64,000 nucleotides of DNA, taken from the NCBI GenBank assembly GCA_023079485.1, contig CM041090.1:3966519-4030518 (forward strand), in the 5' to 3' direction. This stretch comes from Archilochus colubris. Lineage: Eukaryota > Chordata > Aves > Apodiformes > Trochilidae. The notes beneath the pieces were generated by a model. That model was not told where the DNA came from and ran no database searches. It saw only the letters and a list, made by a program, of their open reading frames with translations. This document shows positions 1 to 14,737 of the stretch, in pieces (within the stretch, counting starts at the first letter, position 1; every line of letters starts with the position of its first letter). The position numbers and the translations under genes are program-made.

Positions 1-1334
1 TTCTGTGAGTGCTGTGTTGGCACTGGTGTCATTTATCTTTTAACCTTTTTTTTTTAAGTGAGAATAAAAGGGAGATGAAAGCCCTTTAGCTTATAGAGAT
101 GAGAGCCCTTTAGCATAGACTCTATGTCTCCAAACAAATTTTAGGAGGAGCTAATTTGCCTCTCAGGTCTTTGCTTAGTCAATTAATTTATTTCAAATTC
201 ACTAGACAGCAATGTAAGCATTTCCTTAATGCTTCAATTTCTGTTCTCCTAAACACCTTTTACTTCTTTTATTCATTGCACATATTTTGAGGCCCTAGTC
301 TTGAACTAAGATTCTGAACACTTTAAAAACACACAGTAAGAAGACAGCACCTCTCCAGAAACTCATACATGCTTTGATAAGAAAACAATTGCACATAATG
401 AAAGGAGATGAAATGGTGGAGAAAGGCCATATTTATCAGCATAAAAAGTAGCTACAGTGCACCACTGCCAAACAGTGACATCAAAAATGAAAGAATGAGG
501 AACAGTTCTGAAGAAGCTGAAGGAAGATAAAGTGATGTCTCCTGCATAATTTACAAGGAGTTTTCTCACAGAAGGCTTTTGTTATTTAACCAGGGACAGA
601 TATGTAGATTGGTCACAGAAGTTTCCAATGAAACTATTAACTATGTTAATAGTTAATATGAAGTTAACTATGTGAATATATGAAAATATGAAGTTAACTA
701 GTTAACTATGAAGTAAGAAACAATGAAAAATGCAAAATAAATTCTGCATTTTACATAGGGAAAAGATCAGTGCCCAAACAAAAGAAAGCAGTAAGATGCA
801 CACACGCACAGAAAAACACACCAAGTAAAACCAAACCAGACTACATCAAATATTTTTTTTCACTATATAGACAGCTGCATGCATTCATACATGAACAAAA
901 GTCCCAAAACCTTCAGAGCAAGGCTCGTTTGAATTTTATAGAGACACACAAACACATATATTAAAAAGGCTTTGTGGACTCAAAAAGATGAGTATCTATG
1001 AGAAGTCTCACAACACTGCTGAAACAGCCTAGGACTGGACAACACACTATGCAAGCAAGTGCTTAAATCTTGGCTTTCTTGTAACTAAAAATGGGCTGCT
1101 TGTTCACAAGTTTCATACAAGGACTTTCATATTTTTATCTCGAACACTGTGCAAATGTGTGTATACATTCTGAAACCTTAGAAAAACAAAAGTAGAAACC
1201 AGAGACTTATTTTTTATAGTAACAGAAAGAACCCAAACAGGTAAGTATAGCCATACACAAAAAAGCCCAACACAAGCAAACCAACCATAGCAACAAACAA
1301 CAAAACCAAAAGAACCCCAAAGATTTATCATTCT
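1..1334. other. Intron DNA after FUT8 coding exon 4, no recognised element
   Basis: A/T-rich sequence. It contains a cluster of GTTAAC-type repeats near 640-715, including a perfect 16-bp palindrome at 692-707. No exon with convincing splice sites and no recognisable mobile element was seen. Confidence 0.6.
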
Positions 1335-1447
1335 GTATACATACAAAATAATGTCTTAAACATTCTCATTTGTTTTGTATGTAAATAATTCATATACAAA
1401 AATTCACTTACAACTCTCTGTCATGTAATTACTCTATTAAGAGTAAT
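1335..1447 (+). repeat. 113-bp direct repeat, copy 1
   Basis: Aligns without gaps to 4447-4559 (constant offset 3112) with four mismatches. It starts GTATACATACAAAA and ends CTATTAAGAGTAAT. The two copies bracket the CR1 and part of a 12-bp repeat array, so the locus was probably tandemly duplicated before the CR1 arrived, or the CR1 made an unusually long target duplication. Confidence 0.95.
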
Positions 1448-1451
1448 TCTA

Positions 1452-1477
1452 TTAAGAGCAATATTAATTGCTCTTAA
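1452..1477. repeat. Perfect 11-bp inverted repeat at the CR1 5' junction
   Basis: TTAAGAGCAAT and ATTGCTCTTAA are separated by ATTA. The left arm is a unit of the local 12-bp repeat (ATTAAGAGCAAT); the right arm is its inverse, directly at the presumed 5' boundary of the CR1. Confidence 0.85.
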
Positions 1478-4418
1478 CCAACCAGGTTATCGAACCTGTT
1501 AACCAATCGAACCAGGGCCCAAGGCAGGTGGTCTAGGGAGGATTTAGTCCCACCAGTGTGCTCTGTTTGTTTCCTGAAATGTCTGTATGCTAATGCACGC
1601 AGCATGGGGAATAAGCAAGAAGAGTTAGAGGTCAGTGCACGAGCTAAGGGTTATGATCTGGTAGCGATAACAGAGACATGGTGGGATAGGTCACATGACT
1701 GGAATGTGGCCATGGATGGTTATGTGCTTTTTCGGAAAGATGTGGGGCGGGGAAGCGAGGTGGTGGAGTTGCTCTTTATGTGAGGGAGCAACTAGAATGT
1801 GTTGAGTTTTGTGCAGGGGCTGATGAGGGGCAAGTTGAAAGTTTGTGGGTAAGAATTAAGGGGAAGGCTGGTGTGGGTGATACAGTTGTGGGGGTCTACT
1901 ACAGACCTCCTGATCAAGGCGAGGAGGTTGATGGGGCCTTCTACAGGCAGCTGAAAGCAGCCTCACAACTTCAGTCCCTAGTCCTCATGGGAGATTTTAA
2001 CTACCCCGATATCTGCTGGTTGACTCACACAGCCAGCCTTTCACAGTCTAGGAGGTTCCTCCAGTGCATTGATGATAACTTAATGCAAATGGTGGACAAG
2101 CCGACTAGAAGAGGAGCGCTGCTGGATCTTGTACTAACCAACAAGGAGGGCCTTGTTGAAGCAGTGGTGGTCAATGGCAACCTTGGCTGCAGTGATCATG
2201 AGATGGTAGAGTTCAGGATCCTGTGTGGAAGGAATAGAGTACCCAGTAGGATCAGAACCCTGGACTTCAACAGGGCAAACTTTGGCCTCCTCAATCAACT
2301 GTTAAGAGAAATCCCATGGGACAGGGCATTAAGAGATAAAGGGGCTCAAGATAGCTGGTCAATATTCAAGGACCACAATTTGCAAGCACAGGATCAGAGC
2401 ATCCCTATGGTTAGGAAATCTAGTAAGGGAGCTAGGAGGCCAGCATGGTTAAAAAAGGAACTGCTGGGAAAACTTAAGTGGAAAAGGAAAATCTACAGAT
2501 CATGGAAGGGGGGGCTGGTCACTTGGGAGGAATATAGGACTGTCGTCAGAGGATGTAAGGAGGCAATTAGGAAAGCTAAGGCCTCCTTGGAACTTAACCT
2601 TGCAAGTCAGGTTAAGGATAATAGAAAGGGCTTTTTCAAATACATAGCTAGCAAAACTAACACTAGAGGCAATATTGGCCCACTAAGGAATGAGCTGGGA
2701 GCCCTGGTGACAGAGGATATAAAGAAGGCAGAGGTGCTGAACGCCTTCTTTGCCTCTGTCTTTACTCCTGCAGGGTTTCCGCATGAGCCCCAGATTCATT
2801 TAGCCCCAGAAGTAGTCAAGATAGATGAGGATTTTGACATGGTAGATGAGGATTGGGTTAGGGATCAGCTGAGTAATCTGGACATCCATAAGTCAATGGG
2901 TCCAGATGGAATGCATCCAAGGGTGCTGAGGGAGCTGGCGGAGGTCATTGCTAGGCCACTCTCCATCATCTTCAGTAAGTCATGGGTAACAGGAGAGGTA
3001 CCTGAGGACTGGAGGATAGCAAATGTCACTCCAGTCTACAAGAAGGGCAAGAAGGAAGACCCGGGTAACTATAGACCGGTCAGCCTCACCTCCATCCCTG
3101 GAAAGGTGATGGAACAACTTGTTCTTGTCACTATCTCCAGGCATATCAAGGACATGGGGGTCATCAAGAGCAGTCAGCATGGTTTTATCAAGGGTAAATC
3201 ATGTTTGACTAACCTCATAGCCTTCTATGAGGAAATTACTAGGTGATGGAAGAGCAGTAGATGTGGTTTATCTTGATTTCAGTAAAGCATTTGACATCGT
3301 CTCTCACAGCATCCTTGTAGATAAGTTGATCAAATATGGGTTTGGTGATCAGGTAGTGAGGTGGATCAGGAACTGGTTGAAAGGAAGGAGTCAGAGAGTT
3401 TTAGTCAATGGGGCAGAATCTGGTTGGAGGTGTGTGACTAGTGGAGTCCCTCAGGGGTCGGTACTGGGACCGGTGTTGTTCAATATCTTCATCAACGACT
3501 TGGATGAGGGTATAGAATGTACCCTCAGCAAGTTTGCTGATGACACTAAGCTGGGAGGAGTGGCTGACACACCAGAAGGCTGTGCTGCCATTCAGAGACT
3601 TAGACAGGCTGGAGAGTTGGGCAGAGAGAAACATGATGAAATTCAACAAGGGGAAGTGTAGAGTTTTGCATTTGAGGAAGAACAACACGATGTCCCAGTA
3701 TAGGTTGGGGGCTGACCTGCTGGAGAGCAGTGTAGGTGAAAGAGACCTGGGGGTCCTGGTAGACAAGAGGATGACAATGAGCCAGCAATGTGCCCTTGTG
3801 GCCAAGAAGGCCAATGGCATCCTGGGGTGCATTAGAAAGGGGGTGGTTAGTAGGTCAAGAGAGGTTCTCCTCCCCCTCTATTCTGCATTGTTGAGGCCGC
3901 ACCTGGAGTATTGTGTCCAGTTCTGGGCCCCTCAGTTCAAGAAGGACAGGGAAGTGCTTGAAAGAGTCCAGCGCAGAGCTACTAAGATGATTAAGGGAGT
4001 GGAACATCTCCCTTATGAGGAAAGGCTGAGGGAGCTGAGTCTCTTTAGTTTGGAGAAAAGGAGACTGAGGGGTGACCTCATCAATGTTTTCAAATATGTG
4101 AGGGGTGAGTGTCAGGGAGATGGAGTTAGGCTTTTCTCAGTGGTGACCAGTGATAGGACAAGGGGTAATGGGTGTAAATTGGAGCATAGGAGGTTCAAGT
4201 TGAATATCCGGAAAAATTTTTTACTGTAAGGGTGACCAGAGCCCTGGAACAGGCTGCCCAGGGGGGTCGTGGAGTCTCCTTCACTGGAGACATTCAAAAC
4301 CCGCCTGGACACGTTCCTATGCGAAGTGCTCTAGGTGGCCCTGCTCTGGCAGGGGGGGTTGGACTAGATGATCTTTCGAGGTCCCTTCCAACCCCAAGGA
4401 TTCTATGATTCTATGATT
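1478..4418 (+). mobile_element. CR1 LINE, 5'-truncated, ORF2 endonuclease and reverse transcriptase broken by frameshifts
   Basis: Non-LTR retrotransposon of the CR1 clade, antisense to FUT8. The endonuclease part begins near 1578 (LYANARSMGNKQEEL, then TETWWD) and continues in another frame from about 1780 ([26 protein letters not shown]). The reverse transcriptase part shows [37 protein letters not shown] and FADDTKLGG. Frame changes lie near 1770-1780, 3235-3245 and 3580-3600, with a further break after 4229, so the protein cannot be made. The 3' end is the CR1 signature ATTCTATGATTCTATGATT, ending at 4418. ORF1 and the 5' UTR are missing. The 5' boundary is approximate (1463-1500). It is more decayed than the copy at 11873-14737. 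Confidence 0.95.
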
Positions 4419-4454
4419 AAGAGTATAGCTGAGAATATAGCTGAGAGTATACAT
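4419..4454 (+). repeat. Three 12-bp minisatellite units just after the CR1 tail
   Basis: AAGAGTATAGCT, GAGAATATAGCT and GAGAGTATACAT follow the CR1 tail directly. They are the same 12-mer family as the array at 4551-4664, which places the CR1 insertion inside an older array. Confidence 0.85.
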
Positions 4455-4550
4455 ACAAAACAATGTCCTAAACATTCTCATTTGTTTTGTATGTAAATTA
4501 TTCATATACAAAAATTCACTTACAACTCTCTGTCATGTAATTATTCTATT

Positions 4551-4559
<9 letters not shown>
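4447..4559 (+). repeat. 113-bp direct repeat, copy 2
   Basis: Partner of 1335-1447, about 96.5% identical with no gaps. It runs directly into the main 12-mer array. Confidence 0.95.
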
Positions 4560-7308
<2,749 letters not shown>

Positions 7309-7388
7309 AAATAAGCAGCCTTAGATATGAAATACCATTACTTTTCATAAATAAGCAGCCTTACATATGAAATATCATTACTTTTCAT
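7309..7388 (+). repeat. 40-bp tandem duplication
   Basis: The unit AAATAAGCAGCCTTAGATAT... occurs twice head to tail with period 40 and two mismatches. Confidence 0.9.
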
Positions 7389-7588
7389 CACTTTTGATTT
7401 AAGAGGAATTGGAGTCCTGACACACAGCCTCAGTGACTCAACACTTCAGGGAAAGGCAGCTTTGCTCTGTACAATCCATAAACAATACAAAATAATTTGT
7501 GTGAAATCTTACAAATTCAAGCAAGAACTTTCAGATGGTATCTCTAGAAAACAAAAAATTACCCGTACAAAACTCTGCAGTAAACCAC

Positions 7589-8538
7589 TGTCAGGGCTTA
7601 GGCCCAGCCAGTACCGACTAGGCCTCTCCACCCAAAGTCTCGATGGAGATAAGAACAGGGAGGTTTGCATTCCCCAATGACAGTAACAGGCAAAAACAAG
7701 CAAACTCGGGAAGAAAAAGAACCAATTAATCTACAAGGAGAAACACAAAACCCTCTCAGATCTTACCACCTCCCCCCGGTCCCAGATTGCTTCCCTGCCA
7801 CCTCCCCTCAGGGCTCAGGGGACACAGGGGGGGTTCAGGCTCAGTTCCCCACATTGCTTCTGCCGCTCCTTCCTCCTCAGGGGAGGAGCCCTCACATTCT
7901 GCCCCCGCTCCAAGGCAGGGTCCCTCCCACGGGAGAGTCCTTCAGGAACCCATGGGACATGAGTCCCTACCATGGGCTGCAGTCCCTCAGGAACTGCTCC
8001 AGCCCGGGTTGCCCACAGAGTCATGGCTGCTGTGGGAACAGTCACCTCCTCTACCACGGGTTCCTCCATGGCTGCAGATCCACATCTGCCCCTCTTGGTG
8101 ATCCTGCAATGGCTGCAGCTTCACCTCTGCCCACCTGTGGCAGTTCAGGGGCTACAAATCCACAGGGACCCCCCCGGGGTCCTTCAGGGACTGCTCCCCC
8201 GTGCTCCTCCATGGCTGCAGGGGCACAGTCGCCATCTCACCACGGGCTGGGGGGAAACTTCTGCTCAGGCACCTTTCCCCCTCCTTCCTCACACACCTCA
8301 GGATCTCTTCTCTGACATTGCTCTCTCACTTCATTCTCTGCTTTGCGAGTCATTTTCTTACATTTTTGCAGTTTGGTTTCCCTTTCTTGACTCTATTCCT
8401 GGCAGAGGCACATCACCTTCCCAGAGCTACTCGGCCTTGGGGCAGGGATAGGAACTGGGGGAGCTCCCAGCAGCTTCTCCCAGGAGACATTCCTGTGGAT
8501 CCCCTGCTCCCAAGACACCCATGAACTCACCTAGGACA
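7589..8538 (-). mobile_element. GC-rich LTR-like element (probable avian endogenous-retrovirus solo LTR)
   Basis: A 950-bp GC-rich block in an A/T-rich intron. On the plus strand it begins TGTCAGGGCTTAGG and ends near CTAGGACA, so it has TG...CA ends. Its left edge resembles the reverse complement of the ends of the LTRs at 11271 and 38329 (TGTCAGGGTTTAAG), which suggests minus orientation. The interior carries repeated phrases such as CCATGGCTGCAG and CACGGGCTG typical of bird ERV LTRs as I remember them. I could not find a clean target duplication (ACCAC left, CCCAG right), so the right boundary is uncertain. Open frames across it come from base composition, not genes. Confidence 0.5.
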
Positions 8539-10850
8539 CCCAGGAACTGAAAATTTAACACCTGTTATCACAAAGGAATGATTATAGAGTAGTATAACTT
8601 GAAGACACTTTCAGTCATGGAGACCTTCTTTCCTTGATGGCTCCTGCTGGGAAATGTGCATTTTTTAGGTTTACATCTGCTAAATTCTTTTGAGTGTGAC
8701 AGACCAGCATGATGGCTTATTAATAGGAATCCAGAGGAGACCCAGATTAACACAGGAGATCAGAGTCAGGCTCCATGTGTAGAGCTACAAAGTAGATGGT
8801 GACCCATGAGCCCAAGGTAACAGTGCAGACAAAAGATGAATCTGCACAAGATTGATTATTAGAGCTTAATGTGGGGATAAAATGGCAGAAAAAGTTTTAG
8901 ACATTGGCACTGCAGATATTTAGTGAGTCAAACTTGGTCTTTCAGTGTCCTACTAACCAACCATACCAATTTTTTGTTTATTTTATATCCCAAATCTTGA
9001 ACCTGCTCTTTAAAGCATTTTGCTCACTAAAGCAGAACGTAGTAAATAATCTGGTTATGTATTTCATCTGCATTTGACGAATTCACCCCACAGTAAATAG
9101 TGATTCAGGTATCCAGCTAGAGAAGTGCTAGCAGACTACATTTTTTGTGTTAAAAAATGCATCTTTAACACGTTTTTAAAAATCAGTCTAGGCACTTATG
9201 CCAGCCATATGACAAAAATACATTTAAACCTCCCAGAAACTTTACATCAACAAATAAAAAACTCCACAAAAAAACTGTGGTATGTTCCACCAAATGTAGA
9301 GGAAGTAATAATGTGAAAATAAGGCCAAACATTATGCATCAAAGCTTGACCAGCTACCACAAAAGCCCTGATGAAAGCTCTTCCCCAAGAGGAGAATTGA
9401 AGTAACTCATAACAACAACCTTGTAAACAACATAATGCAAATGTAGGAAACTGACAATGTAGGAAACCATGACAACCAGAGGATTAATCTGTTCTTTTTG
9501 GTCACCTTGACATCAACCAGTCTTACAGCAGTTCAAATGAAGTTACTCTCAACAACTACAGGAATCCAACTACACTTTCCCTACTGCCGCCCTGTTTCTT
9601 AAAAAGAATCAGTAGTGAAATACTGGACAAACACCTCTATCAAGACTGGCACCCTCCAGGAGAAAATCTCCACAAGTCCTCTGACACAGCCAGGAAACAG
9701 TGATTCAGGTATCCAGGTGGAGAAGTTCTAGCAAGTTACTGGTAGACTATTTGCAGAACAGCACCAAGATTAACAAAGAACTCTAAGAGCCTTTATCTAG
9801 AAACACAGAAACTGTCCTGACGTTTGTAGTATCTTAAAAAGCCAACCTTCTCTATGCCACAACAGGCTTTCCTCACAAATTCTTGATATCCCCTTGAAGT
9901 GCTTATAATTAACACTAATCTTTGTAATCCTAGGTACTATCCTCTATTCTATAATCCTAGGTTACAATAGATATGAAAATATCTGAAATATATGTTTATA
10001 TATATGTACATACACATGAATAATACCAGTTTCACAGGCAATATTCCATCTAGCCAAGATACACAGATAAAAAAATTTTAAGAAAAGAGTATTTGGCAAC
10101 TTGTTAAATCCCTCATAAAAAAAACTAAACAAGTTAACACGTACTTTAAAAAACCCAAACTACCTCAGCAATAAGAAAAAAGCTCCACCAAAAACCTGTG
10201 ATCATTAGAGTGAATGGGAGCATCTGATTTGCTCAACCTCTGCGCATTCTATGTTCCTTTCAGGAGAAGAGGCCAGATGGAGTGTGTGGAAGGAAGAAGA
10301 GACTGCTCCATCCCTGGGGAACTCCTGGGAATCCTCAGGGAAAAGACAGCCCAGAGAATGCAACGTGCCACAGGCCAAGGGATGCAAATAGAAGGAGCTG
10401 GAGTTTTTCTCCAACTCACACAGCAAGGCTGAAAAATGAAAGGGAAAGAAGCAGACAGCTTGATCTCAAAGGTGGAAAAACAAATTTCTACTGGATGAGA
10501 GGCAAGCAAAAAGAGCATTCTGTAACACAACATCATTTTATTGCCCTAAACCAAAGCTGTAAATACACCAAAAACAGAGGGCAAATATTGTAGAAACACC
10601 TTTGTACCTGTCTTCTCTTATGCAATTTCTTTGAACTACCATATTGTACAAAAAACTGCCCAGAATTTATTTTGATAAAACCCAGTTTCTGGCTGTTTGG
10701 TTTCAGCTTAAGTGACTTGAGTGTTCCTTGGGGACACAGAGATCTCCTACAAATACAACCAGGTCTCAAACTGCAGGACAGTCTGGTTGTGATACTCACT
10801 GTGCCAGCCTAAAGAATATTTTGATTCAACAAGAAAGTTCTTAAGAAAAA
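8539..10850. other. FUT8 intron 3, middle part
   Basis: No recognised exon or mobile element. A short dispersed repeat (TGATTCAGGTATCCAG...) occurs at 9098-9134 and again 600 bp later at 9698-9734. Confidence 0.55.
9098..9134 (+). repeat. Short local repeat, copy 1 (second copy at 9698-9734)
   Basis: Both copies share AGTGATTCAGGTATCCAG then AGAAGT(G/T)CTAGCA, with about three differences; spacing is exactly 600 bp. The first copy lacks a short insert present after the second. Confidence 0.8.
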
Positions 10851-11112
10851 AAAGGGGGAAAAGGGGGAAAAGGGGGAAAAGGGGGAAAAGGGGGAAAAGG
10901 GGGAAAAGGGGGAAAAGGGGGAAAAGGAAAGGGGAAAAAGGGGGAAAAAGGGGGAAAAGGGGGAAAAGGGGGAAAAGGGGGAAAAGGGGAAAAAGGGGAA
11001 AAAGGGGAAAAAGGGGAAAAAGGGAAAAAAGGGGAAAAAGGGGAAAAAGGGGAAAAAGGGGGAAAAAGGGGAAAAAGGGGGAAAAAAGGAAAAAAGGAAA
11101 AAAGGAAAAAAG
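10851..11112 (+). repeat. (GGGGGAAAA)n purine tract
   Basis: About 260 bp made only of G and A on the plus strand, in runs of GGGGGAAAA drifting to GGGGAAAAA and finally GGAAAAAA. G-runs of 4-5 repeat dozens of times, so the plus strand could fold into G-quadruplexes; the FUT8 sense strand is pure pyrimidine here. Long P/F-rich frames across it are repeat artefacts. Confidence 0.97.
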
Positions 11113-11872
11113 GCAGCTGTGATTAGAAAAGAAAAAGAACAGCTGTGATTGCCTGCATAGTACACAGACATCCTCCAGTGTCACTGTGGCTTCAAAGTCT
11201 CACAGTGGAATTCATCTCGTAACTTCCTGAGATCTACAAGGCAGATTTCTGTTATCCAAGTGTGCATTTCTGTCCTGGTTTGGGCCAGGATAAAGGTAAT
11301 TTTCTGTCTTGTAGTTTTGCTTTTAGCTCAGTCTCTTGTAAGTAGTTGCACTTGCTGAAATTAACAGCAAGTTTCTCAGACAGTGTCTGCTCCTAGGACT
11401 GATAACACTCGATGTTTATAGTTACTGCTAGAGACTGGTGTGCAGAGCCAAGGGCACTGCTCAGCTCTGAGGAACATTTTACCCTCCAGAAGGAAGAAAG
11501 AGGTCCCACCTGCAGCCCTCCTTTGGGGAGGAACGGACAAGAGAGATGCCAGAATTGACCAAACAGAGTATTCCATCCCATACACCTCATACTCAGGATA
11601 AATTTGAGGCATCACGAGGGCCAAGCCATGATTTCCTGATTTCCTGCTTCCCTTCCTTCACCCAGCATCCTGGAAGGACTCCATCCATTCCTCTCCCTGT
11701 GCTCCTGATCCATCCCAGCCTGAATCTGTGTGTTCCTGCCTCCTGATCCCAACTGCTCCTAACTCCAGGAGTCCAGCCTGGACTTTCCCAGGGCTGCCCT
11801 GCAGCCTCGGTGGTGACGTGAGAGTTATTGGGGGAAAAGGGGGGAGGGATGTGGTATCCATTTTCCTGTATA

Positions 11873-14737
11873 GAATCATAGAATCATAGAATCATAGAAT
11901 TGGCTGGGTTGGAAGGGACCTCAGAGATCATCGAGTCCAACCCTTGAACCACCGTTGCGGTTGCTAGACCATGGCACTGAGTGCCACATCCAGTCTTTTT
12001 TTAAATATCTCCAGGGACGGAGAATCCACCACTTCAGTGGGCAGCCCATTCCAATGACGGATCACTCTTTCCATAAAGAAATTCTTTCTAATATCTAACC
12101 TAAGCTTCCACTGGCACAACTTAAGACCATGCCCTCATGTCTTGTTGAAAGTCGTTTGGCAAAAGAGACCAACCCCCACCTGGCTACACCCTCCTTTCAG
12201 GTAGTTGTAGAGAGCGATGAGGTCTCCCCTGAGCCGCCTCTTCTTTAGGCTGAACAACCCCAGTTCTCTCAGCCTCTCCTTGTAGGGTCTATGCTCGAGT
12301 CCCTTCACCAGCCTGGTTGCCCTCCTTTGGACTTGCTCCAGGGCCTCCATATCCTTCCTGAACTGGGGGGCCCAGAACTGGACACAGTACTCAAGGTGTG
12401 GCCTCACGAGGGCTGAGTACAGGGGCAGAATCACTTCCTTGGACCTGCTGGCAATGCTGTTCCGGATACAGGCCAGGATGCCATTGGCTTTCTTGGCCAC
12501 CTGGGCACCCTGCTGGCTCATGTTCAGCTTCTTGTCGATCCAGACTCCCAGGTCCTTTTCTGCCTGGCTGCTCTCCAGCCACTCTGTCCCCAGCCTGTAG
12601 CGCTGCATGGGGTTGTTGTGGCCAAAGTGCAGGACCCGGCACTTGGCTGTGTTAAACCTCATCCCGTTGGAATCAGCCCAACTCTCCAGTCTGTCCAGGT
12701 CCCTCTGCAGAGCCCTCCTGCCTTCTAGTTGATCAACACTCCCCCCCAGCTTAGTGTCGTCTGCGAATTTGCTGATGATGGACTCAATCCTCTCATCTAA
12801 ATCATCAATGAAGATGTTGAACAGAACTGGGCCCAACACTGATCCCTGGGGGACACCACTAGTGACCGGCCGCCAACTGGATGCAGCCCTGTTCAGCACC
12901 ACTCTCTGGGCCCGGCCCTCCAGCCAGTTCCTAACCCAGCACAGGGTGCTCCTGTCCAAGCTGCGGGCTGACAGTTTTTTCAGGAGGATGCTGTGGGAGG
13001 CGGTGTCAAAGGCTTTGCTGAAGTCTAGGTAGACCACATCCACAGCCCTCCCCTCATCCACCAGTCGGGTCACATGATCATAAAAGGAGATCAGGTTGGT
13101 CAGGCATGACCTGCCCTTCCTAAAACCGTGCTGGCTGGGTCTGATCCCTTGCCCATCCTGCAGGTGCTGTGTGATTGCACTGAGGATGATCTGTTCCATG
13201 ACCCTGCCAGGCACTGAGGTCAGGCTGACGGGCCTGTAGTTTCCTGGGTCCTCTTTCCGGCCCTTTTTGGGGATTGGCGTGACATTCGCCAATTTCCAAT
13301 CATCTGGGATGTCCCCAGTGAGCCAGGACTGTTGGTAGATGATAGCGAGAGGCTTGGCGAGCTCTTCTGCCAGCTCCTTCATTACCCTTGGGTGGATCCC
13401 ATCTGGTCCCATAGACTTGTGGGGATCCAAGCATCGCAGTAGGTCACAGACTGTGTCCTTCAGGATTACAGAGGGGCTGTTTAGATTCATGTCACTTTCT
13501 ATGAGCTCCAGAAGCCATCCGTCTTCAGGGTAACCTGTCTTTCTGCTGAAAACTGAGGTAAAGAAGGTGTTAAATACCTCAGCCTTTTCTTCATCTTTAA
13601 CAACTATATTCCCACTCGTGTCCAGTAAAGAATGGATATTTTCCTTGCCCCTTCTTTTGCTGCTGATGTATCTGTAGAAGGACTTTTTGTTATCCTTCAC
13701 AGAGGTGGCGAGATTCTGTTCGCATTGTGCTTTTGTGTCTCTGATTTTCTTTCGACATGACTTAACAATATTCCTAAATTCTTCCTCAGTAGTTATCCCT
13801 TTTTTCCATAATTGGTAGGCCCTCCTCTTAACCCTAATTTCTTTCAGAGTCTCCCAATTCAGCCAGGCCGGTCGTCTTCCCCGCCGGCTCGCTTTTCAGC
13901 ATACTGGGACAGCCTGCTCCTGTGCTTTCAGAACTTGTTCCTTGAAGTACGACCAACCCTCCTGTACCCCTCTGTTTTCAAGGTCTGTTTCCCAGGGTAT
14001 ACTCCGAACAAGTCTTCTGAAGAGGTCAAAATCTGCCCTTCGGAAGTCCAGCGTAGAGGTCTTATTGACGACCCTCCTTGTATCCCTGAATATTGAAAAC
14101 TTTATTATTTCATGGTCACTAAGTCCCAGGCGACCACCGACCACCACATCTCCCACCAGCTCCTCTCTGTTTGTGAAAAGAAGGTCAAGCGAGGCTCCAT
14201 TCCTGGTGGGCTCATTTACTAGCTGGAGCAGGAAATTATCCTCTCTACACTCCAGGAATCTTCTAGACTGCTTCGTCTCTGTGCTGTGGAGTTCCCAGCA
14301 GATGTCTGGTAGGTTAAAGTCGCCCACGAGAACAAGGGATGACGATTTGGAGACATCCGCCAGTTGCCTGTAGAATACTTCATCATCCTCACCATCTTGA
14401 TTGGGTGGTCTGTAACAGACTCCCATCACAATATCAGCCTTGTTGACCTTCCCCTTGATTCTGATCCACAGGCACTCCACCTTATTATTACAGACTTCAA
14501 TTTCTACAGTGTCAAGGGACTCCCTAACATATAGGGCTACCCCTCCGCCTCTCCTACCCTGCCTGTCCCTTCTGAAAAGCCTGTAGCCACCTATAGTAGC
14601 ACTCCAGTCATGGGAGTCATCCCACCACGTTTCCGTGATAGCGATTACATCATAGCTTTCCTGATGCATGATGGCTTCCAGCTCCTCTTGTTTGTTGCCC
14701 ATGCTGCGTGCATTGGTGTACATGCACTTTAGCTGGG
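11873..14737 (-). mobile_element. CR1 LINE nested in the LTR, 5'-truncated, nearly intact ORF2
   Basis: The element reads on the minus strand, the same sense as FUT8. Its 3' tail is at 11873-11900 (three AGAATCAT units on the plus strand). The seven bases CTGTATA occur on both sides (11866-11872 and 14738-14744), a target duplication. The uninterrupted LTR elsewhere in the window shows the empty site. The 5' end stops just before the endonuclease domain, so ORF1 and the 5' UTR are lost. Identity to the other CR1s and the long open frame mark it as a young copy. Confidence 0.95.
12135..14723 (-). pseudogene. CR1 ORF2 (endonuclease plus reverse transcriptase), one in-frame stop
   Basis: Minus strand, one frame from 14723 to 12135. 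The endonuclease part (14723-13899) has NARSMGNKQEEL at its start, then TETWWDDSHDW, YRPPNQD, GDFNLPDICW and LSDHEII, the conserved AP-endonuclease motifs. A TGA at 13898-13896 interrupts it. The same frame continues without another stop through [14 protein letters not shown] and into the reverse transcriptase ([54 protein letters not shown]), ending with its own stop at 12135. About 860 codons in all. The FADD catalytic motif and SDH motif are intact. The 5' part of the protein-coding region is missing, so autonomous activity is unlikely. Confidence 0.9.

Noticed and set aside
7665..8315. 216-codon proline/serine-rich plus-strand frame
   Set aside because: Lies wholly within the GC-rich LTR-like block, with several other frames open over the same bases; a composition effect.
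10747..11184. Long proline/phenylalanine-rich minus-strand frames
   Set aside because: Translation of the (GGGGGAAAA)n tract; repeat artefact.
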